A DNA stretch of 9,869 bases, from contig DJRC01000035.1 of NCBI GenBank assembly GCA_002437735.1, positions 10,209-20,077 of the forward strand, in the 5' to 3' direction. Position 1 is the stretch's first letter. Each line of letters opens with the position of its first letter. Below, piece by piece: positions 6,489 to 9,869 of the stretch. Source of the stretch: Oscillospiraceae bacterium UBA6370 (GTDB lineage Bacteria > Bacillota > Clostridia > Oscillospirales > Oscillospiraceae). A model generated the notes under the pieces. That model was not told the origin of the DNA, made no database searches, and saw only the letters and a program-made list of their open reading frames with translations. The position numbers and the translations under genes are program-made.

Positions 6489-6500
6489 ATAAATCGACGT

Positions 6501-6541
6501 CTCCCGCGGCAAACTGCAAAAAATGCCGCGGGAGGTTTTTT
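6501..6541 (+). terminator. Terminator-like hairpin that also contains the YetF ribosome binding site
   Basis: A perfect 11-bp GC-rich stem, CTCCCGCGGCA (6501-6511) with TGCCGCGGGAG (6524-6534), closes a 12-base loop and is followed by G and six Ts (6536-6541). By shape it is an intrinsic terminator for the CLC gene. The 3' arm contains GGGAG of the GGAGG ribosome binding site (6531-6535), and the T run directly abuts ATG 6542. Folding would therefore both end transcription and hide the ribosome binding site of the next gene. Confidence 0.85.
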
Positions 6542-7276
6542 ATGGATAATGTTCAGCCAATGGGCGGGCTTGATTTTCTGAGTCTCGCCGTCACAGCGGT
6601 CGTTTCGTATCTGGTTCTGTTTTTGCTCACGAAGCTGGTGGGCAACAAGCAGATTTCGCAGATGACAATGTTTGACTACATCTCCGGCATCTCAGTCGGC
6701 TCCATTGCCGCCGAGATGGCGACCGAGCCGGAGACGCCGTTGCGCCCGCTCACCGGCATGGTGGTCTACGGGCTTCTGGCCTGGGGCATCGCGCTGTGGA
6801 CGAACAAGTCTCTCGCCGCGCGGCGGAACTTTACCGGCAAGCCGCTCATTCTCTACGACGGAGGCACGCTCTACCGTGAGCACCTCAAGCGGGCGAAGCT
6901 CGACCTGAGCGAGTTCCTTACGCTCTGCCGCACGGGCGGCTGGTTCGACCTCTCCCAGCTCGAGACGGTCGTCTTTGAGCACAACGGCAACCTGAGCTTT
7001 TTGCCCAAGGAGGCCTACCGCGCCGCGCAGCCGACCGACCTTTCGCTCTCGCCGAAGCAGAGCGTACTCATGACGCCTGTCATCATGGACGGCGAGGTGC
7101 TGCCGGAGAATCTGCGGTCCGTCGGCAAGGACGAGGTCTGGCTCACGAAAAAGCTGCGCGAGCAGGGCTATTCCGCTTGCGGGGAGATATTCCTTGCCCT
7201 CTGCGACGGAAGCAGCGAGGCCCCGCAGCTTTATCCGATCGAGATGAAGAAAACGCCGAGGGAAGACGGCGAATAA
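6542..7276 (+). CDS. YetF/DUF421 family membrane protein
   Basis: The protein has 244 residues, close to B. subtilis YetF. Three hydrophobic segments lie at about 12-33, 45-60 and 70-88. They precede a cytoplasmic mixed alpha/beta DUF421 domain with typical features: KLVGNKQISQMTMFDYISGISVGSIAAEMA (31-60), GKPLILYDGGTLYREHLKRAKLDLSEFLTLCR (99-130), ETVVFEHNGNLSFLPK (141-156) and VIMDGEVLPENLRSVGKDEVWL (180-201). The molecular function is not established; relatives occur in spore membranes and affect spore resistance or germination, which is family knowledge. ATG 6542 has GGAGG with a 6-base spacer, both inside a terminator-like hairpin. The reading frame stays open back to 6368, but that start would overlap the CLC gene and has no ribosome binding site. 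No separate promoter is visible, so expression probably depends on read-through from the CLC gene. Confidence 0.9.
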   Translation: MDNVQPMGGLDFLSLAVTAVVSYLVLFLLTKLVGNKQISQMTMFDYISGISVGSIAAEMATEPETPLRPLTGMVVYGLLAWGIALWTNKSLAARRNFTGKPLILYDGGTLYREHLKRAKLDLSEFLTLCRTGGWFDLSQLETVVFEHNGNLSFLPKEAYRAAQPTDLSLSPKQSVLMTPVIMDGEVLPENLRSVGKDEVWLTKKLREQGYSACGEIFLALCDGSSEAPQLYPIEMKKTPREDGE

Positions 7277-7283
7277 CGAACAG

Positions 7284-7308
7284 GCGGCGCCCCCCGAGGG
7301 AGCGCCGC
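7284..7308. terminator. Hairpin between convergent YetF gene and obgE
   Basis: GCGGCGC (7284-7290) pairs with GCGCCGC (7302-7308). Inside lies a C/A mismatch, then CCC (7292-7294) with GGG (7298-7300), around a CGA loop. It fills most of the 37-base gap between the two stop codons, so it can serve both genes. The following T run is weak on either side, so it may act as an inefficient terminator or simply protect the 3' ends. Confidence 0.55.
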
Positions 7309-7313
7309 TTGGC

Positions 7314-8594
7314 TTAGTGCTGGTATTCAAATTCGAGGTTGTAGAGGCTGACGATGTCGCCGTCTTGAATGCCCATCTCCTCAAGGCGGGCAAAGAGACC
7401 ACTCTCGCGCAGCATCTTGTCGAAATACATCCGGCTCTCATAGTCGGAGAAGTTGACGTTCGCCATGAGCCGCTCGAGCCACGGGCCTTCGACAATGTAG
7501 GTATTGTCGTCCACCGTGATGTTGAGCGGGGCGGAGGTGTCGAGCTTCGGCGGGCGCGGGACATATTCCGGCTCGTAGACCGTGACCGGCGGGAGTGTGG
7601 AGAGCTTTTCGGCGATCTTCAGCACCAGCTCGCGCGTGCCGGTGTGGGATGCGGCGGAAAGGGCGAAGAGGGGATAGCCCGCCTCCTCGACGTGCGCGCG
7701 CAGCTTTTCGAGCAGTGCTTCGTCCTCCGTGATGTCGGTCTTGTTTGCGACCACGATCTGCGGGCGCGTCGCCAGCTCGGGGGAATACTGCGCCAGCTCG
7801 GCGTTGATGGCATCGAAGTCCGCGACGGGGTCGCGCCCCTCGCTGCCCGAAACGTCCACGACATGGACGAGCAGGCGGCAGCGGTCGATGTGGCGCAGGA
7901 AGTCATGACCGAGGCCTGCGCCGTCCGCCGCGCCCTCGATGATGCCGGGGATATCCGCCATGACGAAGCTCACGCCCTCGTCGACGTATACGACGCCGAG
8001 GTTGGGGAAGAGCGTGGTGAAGTGATAGTTGGCGATCTTCGGCCGCGCCTTGGAAACAACGGAGAGCAGCGTCGATTTGCCGACGTTGGGGAAGCCGATG
8101 AGGCCCACGTCCGCGAGCAGCTTGAGTTCTAAAATGACGTCGTGGCTCTCGCCGGGCAGGCCCGCCTTGGCAAAGCGCGGAACCTGGCGGGTGGGCGTGG
8201 CGAAGTGGCAGTTGCCCCAGCCGCCCTTGCCGCCCTTGCAGAGAACGTAGGGCTCGGACGAGGACATATCCTTGATGATCTCGTTCGTCTCCGCGTCGCG
8301 CACGAGCGTGCCGCGCGGCACGCGGATGGTGAGCGGCTTGCCGCTCTTGCCGAACTTGCGGCTGCCCTGACCATCCATGCCGTTCTCGGCGGTGTATTTG
8401 CGCTTGTAGCGGAAGTCCATCAGCGTGGACATATTGTCGTCCACCTGCAGAATGATGTCGCCGCCATTGCCGCCGTCGCCGCCGTCGGGACCGCCGGCGG
8501 CGATGTATTTCTCGCGGTGGAACGCGACCGCGCCGTTGCCGCCCTTGCCGGCGGAAACGGAGATGCGCGCCTTATCAATGAATTCCGTTGCCAT
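7314..8594 (-). CDS. obgE: Obg-family GTPase (ribosome assembly, stringent response)
   Basis: This 426-residue protein has the full three-domain Obg layout of Gram-positive bacteria. Residues 1 to about 158 form the glycine-rich Obg fold (GKGGNGAVAFHREKY, GGPDGGDGGNGGDI, GGKGGWGN). Residues about 159-332 form the GTPase domain, with G1 GFPNVGKST (167-175), G2 around T193-T194, G3 DIPG (214-217), G4 NKTD (284-287) and G5 SAA (313-315). The C-terminal OCT domain (about 345-426) includes LNITVDDNTYIVEGPWLERLM and FARLEEMGIQDGDIVSLYNLEFEY. Obg proteins bind the large ribosomal subunit and ppGpp and are essential in many bacteria. AAGGAGG precedes ATG 8594 with 9-base spacing. It lies downstream of rplU-prp-rpmA, the classic arrangement, but a terminator and its own promoter separate it, so it can be controlled independently. 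Confidence 0.98.
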   Translation of the reverse strand: MATEFIDKARISVSAGKGGNGAVAFHREKYIAAGGPDGGDGGNGGDIILQVDDNMSTLMDFRYKRKYTAENGMDGQGSRKFGKSGKPLTIRVPRGTLVRDAETNEIIKDMSSSEPYVLCKGGKGGWGNCHFATPTRQVPRFAKAGLPGESHDVILELKLLADVGLIGFPNVGKSTLLSVVSKARPKIANYHFTTLFPNLGVVYVDEGVSFVMADIPGIIEGAADGAGLGHDFLRHIDRCRLLVHVVDVSGSEGRDPVADFDAINAELAQYSPELATRPQIVVANKTDITEDEALLEKLRAHVEEAGYPLFALSAASHTGTRELVLKIAEKLSTLPPVTVYEPEYVPRPPKLDTSAPLNITVDDNTYIVEGPWLERLMANVNFSDYESRMYFDKMLRESGLFARLEEMGIQDGDIVSLYNLEFEYQH

Positions 8595-8636
8595 ATCGAA
8601 AAACCTCCTTCGGGGGTATCGTTCTCTAACTCTTCT

Positions 8637-8665
8637 ATTTTACCCGCTTTTGCGTGCTCCGTCAA
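8637..8665 (-). promoter_or_regulatory. Sigma-A promoter for obgE
   Basis: On the minus strand, -35 TTGACG (8660-8665), 17-base spacer and -10 TAAAAT (8637-8642) lie between the rpmA terminator and obgE. The predicted start near 8630 gives a leader of about 36 bases with the AAGGAGG ribosome binding site. Together with the upstream terminator this makes obgE a separate transcription unit. Confidence 0.8.
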
Positions 8666-8675
8666 GGAAAAGCAC

Positions 8676-8715
8676 AAAAAAGGAAGCGCAAGCCGACGGC
8701 TTGAGCTTCCTTTTT
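8676..8715 (-). terminator. Intrinsic terminator after rpmA
   Basis: The stem is AGGAAGC (8681-8687) plus CAAGCC (8689-8694), paired with GGCTTG (8698-8703) plus GCTTCCT (8705-8711). One G/A mismatch interrupts it and the loop is 3 bases. On the minus strand it is followed by six Ts (complement of 8676-8681). It lies just downstream of the rpmA stop, so it ends the rplU-prp-rpmA transcript. The symmetric A and T runs would also let it work on the plus strand. Confidence 0.93.
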
Positions 8716-8727
8716 CAAACCACTCAA

Positions 8728-9009
8728 TTACTCAGCGGGATACACGCAAGCCTGCTTGCGATCCTTGCCGAGCTTCTCGAAGCGGAGCACACCGTCCGCC
8801 TTGGCGAACAGGGTGTCGTCGCTGCCGATACCGACGTTGACGCCGGGATGGATGTGGGTGCCGCGCTGGCGAACAAGAATGTTGCCCGCGAGAACGAACT
8901 GACCGTCGGCGCGCTTGGGACCAAGGCGCTTGGACTTGGAGTCACGGCCGTTCTTGGTCGAGCCCATACCTTTTTTATGAGCGAAGAACTGAAGACCAAT
9001 GTTCATCAT
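8728..9009 (-). CDS. rpmA: Large-subunit ribosomal protein bL27 with Prp-cleaved N-terminus
   Basis: The 93-residue product matches L27: HKKGMGSTKNGRDSKSKRLGPKRADGQFVLAGNILVRQRGT is the conserved core, whose N-terminal arm reaches the peptidyl transferase centre of the 50S subunit. It begins MMNIGLQFFA, the Firmicutes-type N-terminal extension that the Prp protease removes after the second Phe (F9), leaving mature protein starting A10-H-K-K-G. Two ATG codons are adjacent. The first (9009) is placed better, 10 bases after AGGATGG, and there is no stronger ribosome binding site. The gene is 49 bases downstream of prp and is followed by a strong terminator. The motif is seen in the sequence; cleavage is family knowledge. 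Confidence 0.98.
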   Translation of the reverse strand: MMNIGLQFFAHKKGMGSTKNGRDSKSKRLGPKRADGQFVLAGNILVRQRGTHIHPGVNVGIGSDDTLFAKADGVLRFEKLGKDRKQACVYPAE

Positions 9010-9058
9010 AATTCGTAGTCCATCCTTTCTGTAGAATGATGCGTGGGGGAGAGGAGGC

Positions 9059-9388
9059 TCACGCCTCCATTACTTCGATGTTTTCGGGATACTCGTCGTG
9101 CAGCTCCGTGAAGTAGAGCATCAATCCGGCCAGAAGAGACTGGCAGGCGCTCTCCGCCGCGGTGCTCAGACCGCCGGGGAGACGGAACTCGATGGAACCC
9201 GATTTTTCATGGACCTTGACGGAGGCCGCGAGACCCAGCACGTCGTTCACGGTCGCGTCCACGAGACGCACGGCGCTCGTGATGGCGGCGCATACGATGT
9301 CGGAGCCTGCCTCGGCATAGCCGCTGTGGCCCTTCGCGTCGAAGCCGATGATGCGCTTTCCCTCGGTGAGGAAGGTAACGGTCGTCAT
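9059..9388 (-). CDS. prp: Ribosomal-processing cysteine protease Prp (YsxB family)
   Basis: This small protein of 109 residues sits between rplU and rpmA, its usual place in Firmicutes. It carries the two-part active site of the family: H21 in AKGHSGYAEAG and C33 in SDIVCAAITSA, close to the catalytic pair known in S. aureus. Prp removes the N-terminal extension of L27, and the matching GLQFFA site is present in the rpmA product just downstream. The start codon follows the rplU stop by only 3 bases and has no clear Shine-Dalgarno of its own, so translation is probably coupled to rplU, keeping protease levels tied to ribosomal protein output. The coupling is inference; gene identity is well supported by motifs and context. 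Confidence 0.95.
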   Translation of the reverse strand: MTTVTFLTEGKRIIGFDAKGHSGYAEAGSDIVCAAITSAVRLVDATVNDVLGLAASVKVHEKSGSIEFRLPGGLSTAAESACQSLLAGLMLYFTELHDEYPENIEVMEA

Positions 9389-9391
9389 GGC

Positions 9392-9703
9392 TCAGAAGCT
9401 GATCTTGCCGATCTCAACCTTGGTATAAGGCTGACGATGACCCTGGCGTTTACGGTAGCCCTTCTTGGGGTTGTACTTGAAGATACGGATCTTCTTGCCC
9501 TTGCCGTTCTTGACGACCTTGGCGTCAACCTTCGCGCCCTCCACCACGGGAGTGCCGAACTTGGTGTTCTCGCCGTCCACGATGGCCAGAACGGTGTCGA
9601 AGGTAACGGCCTCGCCGGCCTCGACGTCCAGCTTCTCGATGAACAGAGTGTCGCCCTCGCTGACATTGTACTGCTTACCGCCGGTAACGATGATCGCTTG
9701 CAT
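9392..9703 (-). CDS. rplU: Large-subunit ribosomal protein bL21
   Basis: The 103-residue product has the standard L21 length and sequence: MQAIIVTGGKQYNVSEGDTLFIEKL at the start and the C-terminal signature KKGYRKRQGHRQPYTKVEIGKI, which contacts 23S rRNA in the 50S subunit. It is the first gene of rplU-prp-rpmA and is preceded by GAGGTG five bases before ATG 9703. Its promoter is the best sigma-A match in the window, and the roughly 83-base leader may be a structured autoregulatory site. Nothing is unusual in the coding sequence. Confidence 0.98.
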   Translation of the reverse strand: MQAIIVTGGKQYNVSEGDTLFIEKLDVEAGEAVTFDTVLAIVDGENTKFGTPVVEGAKVDAKVVKNGKGKKIRIFKYNPKKGYRKRQGHRQPYTKVEIGKISF

Positions 9704-9786
9704 GTGTGCACCTCACTTTCCTTTATTACGGACTCGCTGTCGGGGGTGATCGGACGGACCGATGCTTTATACCCATTCAAAGCGGC
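9704..9786 (-). promoter_or_regulatory. rplU mRNA leader, possible L21 autoregulatory element
   Basis: About 83 bases lie between the predicted transcription start and the rplU ATG. On the transcript an ATCGG/CCGAT hairpin (9749-9753 with 9759-9763, 5-base loop) is visible, preceded by GGTGAGCCGC. Ribosomal protein leaders for L21 are known in Firmicutes, and position and size fit, but I could not confirm the consensus by eye. Confidence 0.4.
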
Positions 9787-9792
9787 TCACCG

Positions 9793-9821
9793 ATTATAAC
9801 AGGGAAAAGCGGGAAAGTCAA
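9793..9821 (-). promoter_or_regulatory. Strong sigma-A promoter for rplU-prp-rpmA
   Basis: On the minus strand it reads -35 TTGACT (9816-9821), 17-base spacer, -10 TATAAT (9793-9798), with an extended TGT just before the -10. The predicted start is near 9786. The -35 lies inside one arm of a 12-bp inverted repeat that can also fold as a terminator for the preceding gene. Confidence 0.88.
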
Positions 9822-9845
9822 GCGTTTTTCCTCGACTTTCCCGCT
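9808..9845 (-). terminator. Inverted repeat, likely terminator of the upstream gene, overlapping the rplU promoter
   Basis: AGCGGGAAAGTC (9808-9819) and GACTTTCCCGCT (9834-9845) are perfect 12-bp arms with a 14-base loop. On the minus strand the second arm is followed by TTT then CCC, a short T run. Its position suggests it ends the transcript of a gene lying beyond the right edge. The arm overlaps the rplU -35 and spacer. Confidence 0.65.
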
Positions 9846-9849
9846 GTGT

Positions 9850-9869
9850 TTACTTGTAAAAGTAAATTC
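9850..9869 (-). CDS. Possible C-terminal tail of an upstream minus-strand gene
   Basis: On the minus strand one frame reads I-Y-F-Y-K and then a TAA stop (9850-9852), five bases before the terminator-like hairpin. This spacing is typical of a gene end, so the window edge may cut the last codons of the gene upstream of rplU. Five residues are too few to identify it, and the AT-rich bases could equally be non-coding. Confidence 0.25.

Noticed and set aside
5118..6512. 464-residue minus-strand frame opposite the CLC gene
   Set aside because: Its composition (Arg, Ala, Gln, Glu, His) is the reverse-complement image of a GC-rich membrane-protein gene. It has no domain signature, and the CLC motifs on the other strand are unambiguous.
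6368..6541. N-terminal extension of the YetF-like protein overlapping the CLC gene
   Set aside because: The extension reads through the CLC C-terminus and the terminator hairpin, has no ribosome binding site, and would add about 58 residues that YetF proteins do not have.
7317..8132. 271-residue plus-strand frame opposite obgE
   Set aside because: It is antisense to a complete Obg GTPase and has shadow-type composition and no ribosome binding site.
1..9869. A new defence, toxin-antitoxin, biosynthetic or mobile system
   Set aside because: Every sizeable frame is accounted for by a recognisable family or is a shadow. There are no transposases, integrases, nucleases, toxin-sized gene pairs or repeat arrays, and the transcription units are mostly separated by their own promoters or terminators.

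Overview
The window looks like chromosome from a GC-rich, low-GC-lineage anaerobe, most likely a member of the Clostridia (Oscillospirales-like). This rests on the gene families and their order: rplU-prp-rpmA-obgE with an N-terminally extended L27, serC followed by serA, and a stand-alone E2-like acyltransferase. It also rests on strong AGGAGG-type ribosome binding sites and sigma-A promoters, in GC-rich coding sequence with AT-rich intergenic stretches. The species assignment is inference. I see no tRNA, rRNA, CRISPR array, insertion sequence or phage gene.

Layout. On the minus strand, positions 1-1189 hold the start of serA (D-3-phosphoglycerate dehydrogenase) preceded by serC (phosphoserine aminotransferase), an operon for the first two steps of serine synthesis. 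A 290-bp AT-rich divergent region separates serC from two plus-strand genes: an E2-type acyltransferase-like protein that lacks the usual catalytic His (1480-2328), and an XRE regulator with a C-terminal zinc ribbon (2400-2846). A bidirectional terminator separates these from a minus-strand FAD oxidoreductase with a C-terminal Rieske domain (2887-4344). Across a second divergent region, which contains a perfect 7-bp-arm palindrome, lie three plus-strand envelope or membrane genes: a secreted LysM-CAP protein (4507-5106), a CLC-type anion transporter whose residue numbering matches fluoride/proton antiporters (5238-6488), and a YetF/DUF421 membrane protein (6542-7276). The YetF ribosome binding site lies inside a terminator-like hairpin. 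From 7314 to the right edge everything is on the minus strand: rplU (L21), prp (the protease that trims L27), rpmA (L27), a terminator, and then obgE with its own promoter.

Functional links. Two groups are clearly coherent: serC-serA, and rplU-prp-rpmA with the ribosome-assembly GTPase ObgE. The middle genes look like independently transcribed units. Most have a recognisable sigma-A promoter or terminator between them. I do not see a convincing undescribed multi-gene system. The points worth following up are mostly regulatory: the hairpin before the YetF gene, the terminator nested in the rplU promoter, and the palindromes upstream of the LysM-CAP and XRE genes. Two proteins also carry unusual residues at key sites, the CLC and the E2-like acyltransferase.
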